Assembly: GCF_036924595.1 (NCBI RefSeq)
Contig: NZ_JAZHRV010000001.1
Span: 7,591,501 to 7,655,500 of the forward strand
Length of the DNA: 64,000 nt
Reading direction: 5' to 3'
Source of the DNA: Bradyrhizobium algeriense
GTDB lineage: Bacteria; Pseudomonadota; Alphaproteobacteria; Rhizobiales; Xanthobacteraceae
The notes beneath the pieces are model-generated. The model did not search any database. It saw nothing but the letters and a program-made list of their open reading frames with translations, and was not told where the DNA came from. Made by a program: the position numbers and the translations under genes. This document shows positions 25,177-34,471 of the stretch, piece by piece. The number at the start of each line of letters is the position of its first letter. The first letter of the stretch is position 1.

Positions 25177-28100
25177 TTATGCGACTTCCTGTTGCCGCGC
25201 CGGCTCGGCCGGCGTCGCAAGCTCCTTGGCAAGCTTGGTCGCGCCGACATAGTCGGTCTTGCCGGAGCCCAGCAGTGGCACGTTGCCGACCACGTGGATA
25301 TCCGCCGGCACCGCCAGTTCGGACGCGCCGACGGTCTTGGCCTGGCGCTGCATCGCCGGGCGTTCGGCATCCTTTTGCGTGGTCAGGAGCACGATCCGCT
25401 CGCCCTTGCGCGCATCGGGAATCGATACCGCAACCGACATCGCCTGCGGCCACAGCGCTGCGGCCATGGCTTCGACCGCCGACAGCGAGACCATCTCGCC
25501 GGCAATCTTGGCGAAGCGTTTGGCGCGGCCCTTGATGGCGATGAAACCCGCTGCATCGATGGTGACGATGTCGCCGGTGTCGTGCCAGCCGCCGGCGAGC
25601 GGCTCCAGCACACCGGGATTTTCCGCACGGAGATATCCCAGCATGACGTTGGGCCCGCGCACCGACAGACGTCCGCCTTCCTCGATGCCGGGGACCGGAT
25701 CGAGGCGGGCTTCCATCAGCGGCGACAGCCGGCCGACGGTGCCCGGACGATTTGCCATCGGCGTGTTCATCGCGAGCACGGGCGCGGTCTCGGTGACGCC
25801 GTAGCCTTCGAGGACGCGGATGCCATAGCGCTCCATATACACTTGCCGCGTGCGGTCCTTCACCGCTTCCGCGCCGGCAATCACGAGGCGCAGGGTGCGG
25901 AAGTCGTAGGCATGGGCCGAGCGCGCATAGCCGGAGAGGAAAGTATCCGTGCCGAACAGGATGGTGGCGCTGGTCTGGTAAATCAGTTCCGGCACGATCC
26001 GGTAATGCAGCGGCGACGGATACATGAAGATCGGAATGCCGGCCAGCATCGGCATCATCATCCCGCCCGTCAGGCCGAAGGAGTGGAACACGGGCAGCAC
26101 GTTGAACACCTTGTCATTGGCATTGGCATCGACCCGCGCCAGGGCCTGGGCCGCATTGGCGAGGATGTTGCGATGGGAGAGCACGACACCCTTGGGCGTG
26201 CCTTCCGACCCTGACGTGAACAGGACGACCGCCGGATCGTCCGCCTTGCGGGCGGTGCGGGGTGCAGTGCCGGCGAGCAGGCCGCGGATCTTGTCGAGCG
26301 CACCGATCGAGGCGCGGACATCCTCGAGATACACGACCCTGGCCTTGTCGGCGATGGCGGTAATGAGCTTGTCGAGCTTGCCCTTCTCGATGAAGGCCTT
26401 CGAGGTCAGCACGGTCTTGACTTGCGCGGCCTGCATCGCCGCCAGCACATTGACCGGACCGGCGGAGAAATTGAGCATCGCGGGCACGCGGCCGATGCTC
26501 TGTAGCGCCATGAACACGACGGCGACGCCGGCCGAGTTCGGCAGCAGCACGCCGACATTCTCGCCGATTGTCGTGCCGTTCTCCAGCTTGCGGCTCAGCA
26601 CCTGCGCGCCGAGGATCAACTTGCGATAAGTCAAGCTGGTGCCGAGCGCGTCCTCGATGATCGGCTTGCCGGTATCGCGGTCGCGATGGGCATGGGCCAG
26701 CGCTTCGAACAGGGTCTGATCCAGCATGGCGTTCTTGACCATGGCGTCGATCATGACGTCCTGCAGCGCCGCGCCTGCCGCGTTACGGCGGGTCTTGCCC
26801 TTCAGCGCCGGGTCGACCGGCAATTTGACCGGCGGCAGGATCGTGATCGTCACCTTGGGGAACCACGAGCGCTTGATCTCGCCGTTCTTCAGGTAGCTCA
26901 GATGCGAACGCTGCGCGCCCTCGATGCGGACGGGCACAACGACTGCATCGGCCTTGTCGGCGATCATCGCGGTGCCGTCATAGACCTTCATCAGCGAGCC
27001 TGACACCGTGATGCGGCCCTCGGGAAAAATCACGACCGGCTCGCCCGATGCCACCAGCTTGATCAGGTCGCGCGCCGCCAGCGGCTTAGTCGGATCCATG
27101 GTGTAGTGCTTGATCAGCTTCAGGAACGGCTTCGCCCACCACGCCTTGGAAATCCCGGTGTCGACGGCAAAGCTGGCGTCGATCGGCAGCGTGGCATGCA
27201 GCAGCGGGCCATCGATCAGGCTGACATGGTTCGGCGCGATCAGCATGCGGGTGCCGGCCGGCGGCAGATTCTCCATGCCGCGGACCTCCACACGAAACAG
27301 CGCACGAAACAGCAGCGCGCCGAAGTCGCGCACGCCTTCGCGGCCCCATTTGCCGAGCACGAACCAGACCGAGCCGAAGCTTGCGATCGCAAGGCCGAAG
27401 AAGATCCAGGCGACCGGAAGGCCAAGCGCCTGCAATCCCGCGACGAGCAGCGAGCCGACCACCATGAAGGCAGCCTGCAGCACGTTGCCGGCGGCGATCA
27501 CGCGGGCCCGTTCCGACGGCGCGGACCATGCCTGGACGGCGGCGAAGGACGGCACCACGAACAAGCCGCCGCCAACGGCGAACATGAAGAAGTCGGCAAG
27601 CATCCGGACACCCGCGAAGGAGGTGGTGAATGCGGCTGCCGTTACGTCGGTTCCGTGCACCGTGCTTCCGATGGCCCAGGCCAGATCGAGACCGACGATG
27701 CCCATCACGATGGCGCCGATCGGCACCAGCGCGAGATTCGGACGCACGTGGCTGAGCTGCGCGGCAACCAGCGAGCCCGCGGCAATACCGATCGCGAACA
27801 CGGCGAGGCAGACCGTCACGACGCCTTCGGTGCCGCCGATGCCGCCCTTGACCAGCGCGGGCAGCAACGACAGCACGATCGCGCCGACCATCCAGAACCA
27901 GGACACAATCAACATGCCGTCCCACAGGCGCGGTTCGGCGTAGAGCGTCTTCAAAAGGTGAACGGTGGAGGTCCAGGGATTGGCCGTGATCGGCAGATCA
28001 GGCGCGGACGGCTGGCTTACGGGGATACGGGCCGCGAACACCCAGGACAGGATCGATAGCCCGACCACGGCCAGGCAAATCCACCCCATATGCGAGGCGC

Positions 28101-28593
28101 CTGCGACAAACAATGCGCCGGCGATCGTGCCGATCAAGATCGCCATGAAGGTCGCGCCCTCGACAAGGGCGTTGCCGGTTGCGAGTTCGGAAACCGACAG
28201 CTGGTCGGGAAGGATCGCGTATTTCACCGGGCCGAACAAGGCAGCTATCATGCCGAACAGCGCGAGCGCCACGAACAGCAATGGGATCGAATGCATGTAG
28301 AAGCCGGCGGCCGCAAAGCAGGCGGCAAATATTTCGGCGAACTTCAGGCGTCGCGCGACGGCCATTTTGACGAATTTGTCGGCCAGTTCGCCGCCGAGCG
28401 CCGAAAGCACGAAAAAGGGAAAGATGAAGACCGCACCGGCCAGCGTCACCAGTGGAGCGCCCTCCTCAGTGGCCACGCCATAGAGCAGCATGATAACGAG
28501 CGCATTCTTCAGCACATTGTCGTTCAAGGCCGAACAGAATTGCGACCAGAACAGCGGGGCGAAGCGGCGAGAGGACAGCAATTCCTTGATCAT
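25177..28593 (-). CDS. aas: LplT-Aas fusion: lysophospholipid transporter / acyltransferase / acyl-ACP synthetase
   Basis: The 1138-residue protein joins three activities. Residues 1-415 form an MFS transporter with about 12 membrane segments (LplT-like; FCSALNDNVLKNALV). Residues 430-640 form a PlsC acyltransferase with NHVSLID at 455-461 and FPEGRI. Residues 650-1130 form an adenylate-forming ligase with LFTSGSEGTPKG and GYGVTETAP. In E. coli LplT and Aas are separate proteins that flip lysophospholipid inward and re-acylate it via acyl-ACP; here they are one chain. ATG 28593 has AGGAAA upstream. A small gene and a TetR regulator with paired operators lie upstream. Confidence 0.92.
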   Translation of the reverse strand: MIKELLSSRRFAPLFWSQFCSALNDNVLKNALVIMLLYGVATEEGAPLVTLAGAVFIFPFFVLSALGGELADKFVKMAVARRLKFAEIFAACFAAAGFYMHSIPLLFVALALFGMIAALFGPVKYAILPDQLSVSELATGNALVEGATFMAILIGTIAGALFVAGASHMGWICLAVVGLSILSWVFAARIPVSQPSAPDLPITANPWTSTVHLLKTLYAEPRLWDGMLIVSWFWMVGAIVLSLLPALVKGGIGGTEGVVTVCLAVFAIGIAAGSLVAAQLSHVRPNLALVPIGAIVMGIVGLDLAWAIGSTVHGTDVTAAAFTTSFAGVRMLADFFMFAVGGGLFVVPSFAAVQAWSAPSERARVIAAGNVLQAAFMVVGSLLVAGLQALGLPVAWIFFGLAIASFGSVWFVLGKWGREGVRDFGALLFRALFRVEVRGMENLPPAGTRMLIAPNHVSLIDGPLLHATLPIDASFAVDTGISKAWWAKPFLKLIKHYTMDPTKPLAARDLIKLVASGEPVVIFPEGRITVSGSLMKVYDGTAMIADKADAVVVPVRIEGAQRSHLSYLKNGEIKRSWFPKVTITILPPVKLPVDPALKGKTRRNAAGAALQDVMIDAMVKNAMLDQTLFEALAHAHRDRDTGKPIIEDALGTSLTYRKLILGAQVLSRKLENGTTIGENVGVLLPNSAGVAVVFMALQSIGRVPAMLNFSAGPVNVLAAMQAAQVKTVLTSKAFIEKGKLDKLITAIADKARVVYLEDVRASIGALDKIRGLLAGTAPRTARKADDPAVVLFTSGSEGTPKGVVLSHRNILANAAQALARVDANANDKVFNVLPVFHSFGLTGGMMMPMLAGIPIFMYPSPLHYRIVPELIYQTSATILFGTDTFLSGYARSAHAYDFRTLRLVIAGAEAVKDRTRQVYMERYGIRVLEGYGVTETAPVLAMNTPMANRPGTVGRLSPLMEARLDPVPGIEEGGRLSVRGPNVMLGYLRAENPGVLEPLAGGWHDTGDIVTIDAAGFIAIKGRAKRFAKIAGEMVSLSAVEAMAAALWPQAMSVAVSIPDARKGERIVLLTTQKDAERPAMQRQAKTVGASELAVPADIHVVGNVPLLGSGKTDYVGATKLAKELATPAEPARQQEVA

Positions 28594-28841
28594 GACTATT
28601 TCCTGTTACTTCCGGCGGGCATCCCGGATGTGGTCTGCAAATCGTGAGCTACTAATGTGAGCGTCGTCGGTGGTGCGAAGGTTGTGGCCAATGCGCGAAG
28701 TGGTCGCCGGGCACGGTGCATCGAAAGGTTGTACGGAAAGTTATCCGGACATTGTCGCGCGGAACTTGCTGGACGGTTTGCCGCGGCATAGTGACCCCAT
28801 TCTTACGATTGGAGGCACATTTGAACGAAAGCGGCGGCGCC

Positions 28842-29096
28842 TCAGGTCAGGTAGTGCAGGGAGGCGAACGGCGACAGCGAGCGCTGCCACGGGCTGCGAG
28901 GACGATGGGCCTTCATCATCGCGCGCAGGCGACGCGCCGACTGCCGGCGGGCCAGAACGCCGCCGACATCGCAGGCGCTGGCAATGCGCTCGATCGGCGC
29001 GGTGGCGATGTGGACGATAATCTTGCCAAATCCCTTCACGAGTTCGATGGCATCGTCGACGAAAGTGGTGGTCAGCTGGGAAACAAGGGTTTGCAT
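28842..29096 (-). CDS. Small hypothetical protein divergent from a TetR gene
   Basis: The 84-residue frame starts at ATG 29096 with GGAGG nine bases upstream. Residues 1-35 (TLVSQLTTTFVDDAIELVKGFGKIIV) are amphipathic to hydrophobic; the C-terminal half is Arg-rich. It faces the TetR gene across a region carrying two operators, and lies 249 bases upstream of the LplT-Aas gene on the same strand, so it may be first in that transcript. No family is recognised. An extension to 29204 overlaps the TetR gene and was rejected. Confidence 0.6.
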   Translation of the reverse strand: MQTLVSQLTTTFVDDAIELVKGFGKIIVHIATAPIERIASACDVGGVLARRQSARRLRAMMKAHRPRSPWQRSLSPFASLHYLT

Positions 29097-29117
29097 CGGG
29101 GTGGCCTCCGGGTTAAA

Positions 29118-29130
29118 TGAACATTGTTCA
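29118..29130. promoter_or_regulatory. TetR-type operator 1
   Basis: Perfect 13-bp palindrome TGAACATTGTTCA around a central T, between the divergent small gene and the TetR gene. Its centre is 31 bp from that of operator 2. Confidence 0.82.
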
Positions 29131-29147
29131 AAATGTATAGGGCAAAC

Positions 29148-29786
29148 GTGAGCATTGCTCAAGAAGAATCTTTGCGGGAACGCAAAAAAACTTTGCGGCG
29201 CCATCTCATGATCGAGATCGCCCGTGGCTCTATTGCCGCTAACGGATTGAGATCATTGAAGGTTCGGGATGTCGCGGAGGCCGCCGATTGCTCGATCGGA
29301 AGCGTCTACAACGAGTTCGGAGACTTCGACGGCCTGATCCTGACCGTGAATCGCGAGACGGTTCGGGCCCTGACCGCCCGCCTGGTCGCGGTCCCTGCCG
29401 ACGACCCGGTTCGCCAGCTCCACGGATTGGCCGAGAGCTACCTGACGTTCGCAACTGATCACGCCAATCTTTTGCGCTCGCTGTTCGAACACCGGATGGA
29501 GGGCGACCGGCCATTCCCCGAAGACATCCTACTGATGGTGATGCAGGCGTTTGCGCTGATGCATGAGCCGCTGGTCCGGCTCTTGCCCGACCGGGATCCG
29601 GAAGAGGTGGCGTTGCTGGCGCGCATGATGTTCTCCGCCGTGCACGGCATCATCTCGCTCGGCCTGGAGGAGCGAATGGTCGCGGTGCCGCCGGAAAAGC
29701 TGCGCCAACAGTTGGCGCAGTTCGTGGATACACACTTGGCGGGGTTGGGCATCCCCCTTGGCAAAGCGCGAGACGGCGAGGTCTGA
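29148..29786 (+). CDS. TetR-family transcriptional regulator
   Basis: The 212-residue protein has a TetR HTH at about 12-60 (TLRRHLMIEIARGSIAANGLRSLKVRDVAEAADCSIGSVYNEFGDFDGLILTV, read in parts) and an all-helical ligand domain with a C-terminal TetR_C-type segment. GTG 29148 is preferred (AGGG upstream); it lies within operator 2. In-frame ATG 29133 and TTG 29124 are alternatives. Two operators in the promoter suggest autorepression and control of the divergent small gene, perhaps also the phospholipid-repair gene beyond it. A lipid or acyl-CoA ligand is a guess from context only. Confidence 0.88.
   Translation: MSIAQEESLRERKKTLRRHLMIEIARGSIAANGLRSLKVRDVAEAADCSIGSVYNEFGDFDGLILTVNRETVRALTARLVAVPADDPVRQLHGLAESYLTFATDHANLLRSLFEHRMEGDRPFPEDILLMVMQAFALMHEPLVRLLPDRDPEEVALLARMMFSAVHGIISLGLEERMVAVPPEKLRQQLAQFVDTHLAGLGIPLGKARDGEV
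29149..29161. promoter_or_regulatory. TetR-type operator 2
   Basis: Perfect 13-bp palindrome TGAGCATTGCTCA, differing from operator 1 by one symmetric base pair change, so the shared form is TGARCATTGYTCA. It overlaps the likely GTG start. Confidence 0.8.
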
Positions 29787-29820
29787 CCCTGCCGCGCGAG
29801 TGCCTTTCCAGCTCGCCAGT

Positions 29821-31035
29821 TCAGGAACCGCGCAACAATTCGCTGATCACATTGAACTGGCTGTCGCGAAACTCGACCATATAGCCGTCCTTGATCGGAC
29901 GGTAGTCCGTCGGCGAGGTATTGAGTTTCACCCCTGGCATCAGCATCGGCAGTGCGACGCCCTTGAGGTTGGCCGCCTGCGCCATGATGTTTTCGCGGCT
30001 GAGGTCGTTCTTGCACTGGGTGAGCACCACGACCAGCGCCTGGGCAACCATGTAGCCATAGCCCGCCGCCATGTTGGCCGGATCGATATTGGGCAGCCGC
30101 GCCTTCATGAAATCCCGGTAGGTGACCAGGTCTGCGTCGGTGGAATCAGCTGAATAGGGCTTTAGCGCCCCGACCGACATGATGCCGGTCGCGGCTTCGA
30201 GCCCGGCCGGCACCATCACCGTTTCCTTGTTGGCGCAGCCCGAGGAGATGAACCGCATCGGACGCCAGCCGGTTTCGTACGCCTTTCGGATCGCCTGCGC
30301 ACACGCACGCGGCGTCACACTGTAGATCAGGAAGACGTCGGCCTTGGTGTTGGCGAGCGTGAGGATCTGCGAGTCCACCGTGGGATCGGCGACTTCGAAA
30401 CTCGCAGCCATCGCGATCACCTTGTCGGCATCAGCGCCGAGCGCTTCCTTGACACCGCGCAGATAATCCTTTCCGGCGTCGTCGTTCTGATAAAGGATCG
30501 CAAAGCGCGCATTGGGATTCCTGGCGCGGGCGAAGCGCACCTCGATGCCGGCTTCCTCGACATAATTGGGCGCCCAGGGCAGCGCCATCAGCCAGCGCTG
30601 ATTGGTCGGGTCGTTCCATTTCGATGCCGAGCTGATCAGGAACAGATGCGGCACCTTGGCGCCGTTGAGATACTTCGCGGTCGCCGAACTCGGCGCGGTG
30701 CCCATGGTTCCGAACATGAAGGCGACGCCGTCATTCTCGACCAGCCGGCGCGTCGCCTCGACCGTCTTCGGCGGCGAAAAACCGTCGTCGAGCGAGATCA
30801 TGTTGAGCTTGCGTCCGTTGACGCCGCCCTTCTCGTTGATCAGGTCGAAATAGGCCGCAAAAGCCTTGCCGGTGACGCTGAGCGCCGACGCCGGGCCGCT
30901 ATACGGCATGATGTTGCCGAACTTGATCTCGGTGTCTGATATACCGGGCTGCTGGGTTGCGGCTGTTGTCGCAGCAGTCAGGGAGAGTAACGTTGAAAAG
31001 AAGGCGACCGGGACGAACTTGCTCGATCGGATCAT
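29821..31035 (-). CDS. Periplasmic binding protein, branched-chain amino-acid type (orphan)
   Basis: The 404-residue protein has GGGAGG before its ATG and a signal peptide (about 1-26, ending TAA or AAT). The mature part has the LivJ-like two-lobe order: IKFGNIMPYSGPAS, AAYFDLINEKGGVNGRKL, DDGFSPPKTVEATRRLVENDGV, and an inter-lobe SNDDAGKD-type segment (LYQNDDAGKDYLRGV). It would deliver a small organic molecule to an ABC importer, but no LivHMGF genes are adjacent. It is divergent from the acyl-CoA dehydrogenase operon, so an aromatic or aliphatic acid is as likely a ligand as an amino acid. Confidence 0.9.
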   Translation of the reverse strand: MIRSSKFVPVAFFSTLLSLTAATTAATQQPGISDTEIKFGNIMPYSGPASALSVTGKAFAAYFDLINEKGGVNGRKLNMISLDDGFSPPKTVEATRRLVENDGVAFMFGTMGTAPSSATAKYLNGAKVPHLFLISSASKWNDPTNQRWLMALPWAPNYVEEAGIEVRFARARNPNARFAILYQNDDAGKDYLRGVKEALGADADKVIAMAASFEVADPTVDSQILTLANTKADVFLIYSVTPRACAQAIRKAYETGWRPMRFISSGCANKETVMVPAGLEAATGIMSVGALKPYSADSTDADLVTYRDFMKARLPNIDPANMAAGYGYMVAQALVVVLTQCKNDLSRENIMAQAANLKGVALPMLMPGVKLNTSPTDYRPIKDGYMVEFRDSQFNVISELLRGS

Positions 31036-31249
31036 GCTTCATCCTCCCCGGCGAATGGCCGACAATGTTGTTGTTGGTTTTGAACCAAGGCTAGGGCATG
31101 CTCGGGCAACCGGTCTTGCGTTCAGTTGCTGCACACAGCGCGCGTCGGGTTCGCTGGTGCGGCAGGCCGCGTCTGCACGATCATGCCAGCCGCTCAACGC
31201 AAGTTTGCGAGAGGCAAAACGGGGCATCGTGATCCTTTCGGAGGAAGCC

Positions 31250-32404
31250 ATGCTGGAGCGAACGAAAGCGCAAAGCCCGTTCTATACGGCCGAGCACGAA
31301 GCGTTCCGCGACGTGATGCGCCGCTTCGTGTCGCGCGAGATCGAGCCCTATGCTCATGAATGGGACGAGGCCGGCGAGTTTCCGCGCGAGCTTTATCGGA
31401 AAGCTTCCGAGATCGGCCTGCTGGGGCTCGGCTTCCCGGAAGAATACGGCGGCGTGCCCGCCGACCAGTTCATGAAGATCGTGGCATCGCAGGAGCTGGC
31501 GCGCGCCGGCGCGGGCGGGGTCAGTTCGAGCCTGATGAGCCACACCATCGGTTCGCCGCCGATCGCGCGCGCCGCGAGGCCTGAGGTCAAGGCGAGGGTG
31601 CTGCCGCAAGTGCTGTCGGGTGAGAAGATTTCGGCGCTCGCGATTACCGAGCCCAGCGGCGGCTCCGACGTCGCCAATCTCAGAACCAGGGCGCGGCGTG
31701 ACGGCGACCATTATGTCGTCAGCGGCGAGAAGACGTTTATCACCTCAGGGATTCGAGCCGACTATCTGACGGTCGCGGTGCGCACCGGCGGCGAGGGGCC
31801 GGGCGGCGTCAGTTTGTTGTTGATCGAGGGCGACACGCCGGGCCTGTCGCGCACGAAGCTGAAGAAGATGGGCTGGTGGGCGTCCGACACCGCCACGCTG
31901 CATTTCGACGAGTGCCGCGTAAGGTGCGAAAACCTGATCGGCGAGGAGGGCCAGGGTTTCAAGATCATCATGCACAATTTCAACAGCGAGCGCATGGGCA
32001 TGGCGGCAAGCTGCACGGCCTATGCCCGCGTCTGCGTCGAGGAGGCGATTGCCTATGCCAAGGAGCGCAAGACTTTTGGCAAGCCGATCGCGCAGCACCA
32101 GGTGATCCGTCACAAGCTGGTCGACATGGCGCAGAAGGTGGCGGCGTCGCAGGCGATGCTGGAAATGCTGGCGTGGCGGCTCGGGCAAGGCGAGAGCCCG
32201 GTCGCCGAAATCTGCATGATGAAGAACCAGGCCACCCAGACCATGGCGTTCTGCGCCTCCGAGGCCGTTCAGATTTTTGGCGGTGCCGGCTTCATGCGCG
32301 GCGTCAAGGTCGAGCGCATCTACCGCGAGGTCAAGGTCAACGCCATTGGCGGCGGCACCGAGGAGATCATGAAGGATCTCGCTTCGAGGCAGATGGGATT
32401 ATGA
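31250..32404 (+). CDS. Acyl-CoA dehydrogenase (first of a pair)
   Basis: The 384-residue flavoenzyme starts at ATG 31250, with GGAGGAAGCC upstream; the open frame extends further back without support. All ACAD domains are present: helical N-terminus (1-120), beta domain with ALAITEPSGGSDVANL (FAD/substrate loop), and C-terminal helices. The position of the usual catalytic Glu near the end is Gly (AIGGGTEEIM). A Glu instead lies in NSERMGMA, as in isovaleryl-CoA dehydrogenase, where that residue is the base. This points to a branched or unusual acyl-CoA. The next gene begins 10 bases later. Confidence 0.92.
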   Translation: MLERTKAQSPFYTAEHEAFRDVMRRFVSREIEPYAHEWDEAGEFPRELYRKASEIGLLGLGFPEEYGGVPADQFMKIVASQELARAGAGGVSSSLMSHTIGSPPIARAARPEVKARVLPQVLSGEKISALAITEPSGGSDVANLRTRARRDGDHYVVSGEKTFITSGIRADYLTVAVRTGGEGPGGVSLLLIEGDTPGLSRTKLKKMGWWASDTATLHFDECRVRCENLIGEEGQGFKIIMHNFNSERMGMAASCTAYARVCVEEAIAYAKERKTFGKPIAQHQVIRHKLVDMAQKVAASQAMLEMLAWRLGQGESPVAEICMMKNQATQTMAFCASEAVQIFGGAGFMRGVKVERIYREVKVNAIGGGTEEIMKDLASRQMGL

Positions 32405-32414
32405 AGGAAACAAG

Positions 32415-33566
32415 ATGCTCTTCACCGCCGACCACGACGAACCTCGCCGTATCCTGCAAAAGTTCATCGCCGCCGAAATAAACCCGTTCGTCGATGAATG
32501 GGAGAAGGCCGACATCTTCCCCGCGCACGAATTGTTCAAGAAGCTCGGCGATCTCGGCTTTCTCGGCCTCAACAAGCCGGTCGAATTCGGCGGGCAGGGG
32601 CTCGATTACTCCTACGCGTTGATGATGGCCGAAGAGCTCGGCGCCATCAAATGTGGCGGCGTGCCGATGGCGATCGGCGTGCAGACCGATATGGCAACGC
32701 CTGCGCTGGCGCGGTTCGGTTCAGATGAAGTGCGACGCGAGTTTCTTAGCCCCGCGATTGCGGGAGATGCGGTCGCCTGTGTCGGTGTTTCAGAGCCCGG
32801 CGCCGGTTCCGATGTCGCCTCGATCAAGACCCAGGCGCGCTCCGATGGTGATGATTACGTCATCAATGGCGGCAAGATGTGGATCACCAACGGCGTGCAG
32901 GCCGACTGGATCTGCCTGCTCGCCAACACCAGCGACGATCAGGTCCACCGCAACAAGTCGCTGATCTGTGTGCCGATGAAAGCCAAGGGCGTGCAGGTCG
33001 CGCGCAAGCTCGACAAGATGGGCATGCGCTCGTCCGACACCGCGCAGATCTTCTTCGACAACGTCCGGGTGCCCAAGCGCAACCGCATCGGCGAGGAGGG
33101 CAAGGGCTTTACCTACCAGATGGTGCAGTTCCAGGAGGAGCGGCTGTGGGGCGCGGCCGCCTGCCTCAAGGCGCATGAATTCATCATCACCGAGACGATC
33201 GAATACACACGCAATCGAAAGGCGTTCGGAAAGTCGATCCTCGATAACCAGACCGTTCATTTCAAGCTTGCGGAGATGCAGACCGAGGTCGAGCTGTTGC
33301 GCGCGCTGGTCTACCGCGCCGCCGAGGCGTTGATCGCGGGCGAAGACGTGACACGGCTCGCCACCATGGCCAAGCTCAAGGCGGGTCGTCTGGGGCGTGA
33401 ACTCACCGATGCCTGCCTGCAGTTCTGGGGCGGCATGGGCTTCATGAACGAGACGCCGGTCAGCCGGGCCTATCGCGACAGCCGCCTGACCTCGATCGGC
33501 GGCGGCGCCGACGAGGTGATGCTGACAGTGCTGTGCAAGATGATGGGCACGCTGCCGAAAAACTAA
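32415..33566 (+). CDS. Acyl-CoA dehydrogenase (citronellyl-CoA-dehydrogenase-like)
   Basis: The 383-residue enzyme has AAGGAAAC before its ATG. It shares the ACAD fold with its neighbour, with VGVSEPGAGSDVASIKT and WITNGVQADW in the beta domain, and the ending SIGGGADEVMLTVLCKMMG. The end recalls AtuD citronellyl-CoA dehydrogenase of acyclic-terpene degradation, from memory of that family. The IVD-type base is again available (FQEERLWGAA). With the first ACAD and the carboxylase genes it suggests stepwise oxidation of a methyl-branched acid; FAD bound, electrons passed to ETF. Exact substrate not shown. Confidence 0.9.
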   Translation: MLFTADHDEPRRILQKFIAAEINPFVDEWEKADIFPAHELFKKLGDLGFLGLNKPVEFGGQGLDYSYALMMAEELGAIKCGGVPMAIGVQTDMATPALARFGSDEVRREFLSPAIAGDAVACVGVSEPGAGSDVASIKTQARSDGDDYVINGGKMWITNGVQADWICLLANTSDDQVHRNKSLICVPMKAKGVQVARKLDKMGMRSSDTAQIFFDNVRVPKRNRIGEEGKGFTYQMVQFQEERLWGAAACLKAHEFIITETIEYTRNRKAFGKSILDNQTVHFKLAEMQTEVELLRALVYRAAEALIAGEDVTRLATMAKLKAGRLGRELTDACLQFWGGMGFMNETPVSRAYRDSRLTSIGGGADEVMLTVLCKMMGTLPKN

Positions 33567-33601
33567 TAAAAGCCCGATCAGAACTCACGAGGGAATGCCT
33601 G

Positions 33602-34258
33602 ATGATCACGCTCTATCACTGCGACGGCGCACGCTCATTCCGTCCGCTCTGGATGCTCGAAGAGATGGGCTTGCCCTATGAGCTGAAAATGCTGCCGTTC
33701 CCGCCACGCGTGTTCGCAAAGGAATATCTTGCGATCAATCCGCTCGGCACCATTCCGTTCATGATCGACGGCGAGACCAAAATGACGGAATCCTCCGGCA
33801 TCTGCTATTACCTCGGCACCAAATATGGTCCGACGCCGCTGGTGGTCGGGCAGGACGACCCCGCCTATGGCGCGTTCCTGAACTGGATGTATTTCAGCGA
33901 CGCCACGCTGACCTTTCCGCAAACGCTGGTGCTGAGATACAGCCAGCTCGAACCGGAGGAGCGGCGGAACCCGCAGGTGGCCGGCGATTACGCGAAATGG
34001 TTTTTGGGCCGGCTGCGCGCTGTCGAGGCAGCCACCGCGAATGCCGAAACCTTGTGCGCCGGCCGGTTCACTGCGGCCGACATCGTCAACGGCTATGCAT
34101 TGCGGCTGGCGGGCAATATTGGCCTGGCTAAGGATTTTGGCCCCAATGTCGCCGCCTATTGGGCCCGGTTGCAGGAACGTGACGGGTACCAGCGGGCGAT
34201 TGCCGCGGAACGCAGGGCCGGCGTCGAGCAGAACGTGGCACCTCGGATCCGGGCCTGA
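33602..34258 (+). CDS. Glutathione S-transferase family protein
   Basis: The 218-residue protein starts at ATG 33602 with GAGGGAATG upstream. A thioredoxin-like N-terminal domain (1-80) has the active-site region CDGARSFRPLWMLEEMGLPYE and the cis-Pro/glutathione segment GTIPFMIDGETKMTESSGIC. A helical C-terminal domain follows (about 90-210) with the typical FTAADIVNGYALRL N-capping motif. It is 35 bases after the second ACAD and probably in the same transcript. A role in detoxification or in a maleylacetoacetate-type isomerisation is possible. Confidence 0.88.
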   Translation: MITLYHCDGARSFRPLWMLEEMGLPYELKMLPFPPRVFAKEYLAINPLGTIPFMIDGETKMTESSGICYYLGTKYGPTPLVVGQDDPAYGAFLNWMYFSDATLTFPQTLVLRYSQLEPEERRNPQVAGDYAKWFLGRLRAVEAATANAETLCAGRFTAADIVNGYALRLAGNIGLAKDFGPNVAAYWARLQERDGYQRAIAAERRAGVEQNVAPRIRA

Positions 34259-34266
34259 CGGAGCCC

Positions 34267-34385
34267 CCGTCATTCCGGGATGGTCCGAAGGACCAGACCT
34301 CAGATGCGCAATCGCGCATCGGGGAATCTCGAGATTCTCAGGGGCGCAAGGGCGCCCCATAGTTCGCTTCGCGCCCCGGAATGAC
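34267..34385. repeat. Palindromic intergenic repeat (GTCATTCCGGG family)
   Basis: Inverted ends CGTCATTCCGGG/CCCCGGAATGAC enclose further hairpins: TGGTCCGAAGGACCA, GATGCGCAATCGCGCATC, and GGGCGCAAGGGCGCCC. A short relative lies at 53510-53548. It separates the GST and AraC genes and may attenuate transcription. Confidence 0.85.
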
Positions 34386-34471
34386 AACTCTTCTATCGGT
34401 GACAGTCCCCAATTTTCCGCTATGGTTGACCCCATCGCAGCGGCCAAAGAGCCGCGCGAGGAGGACACACC

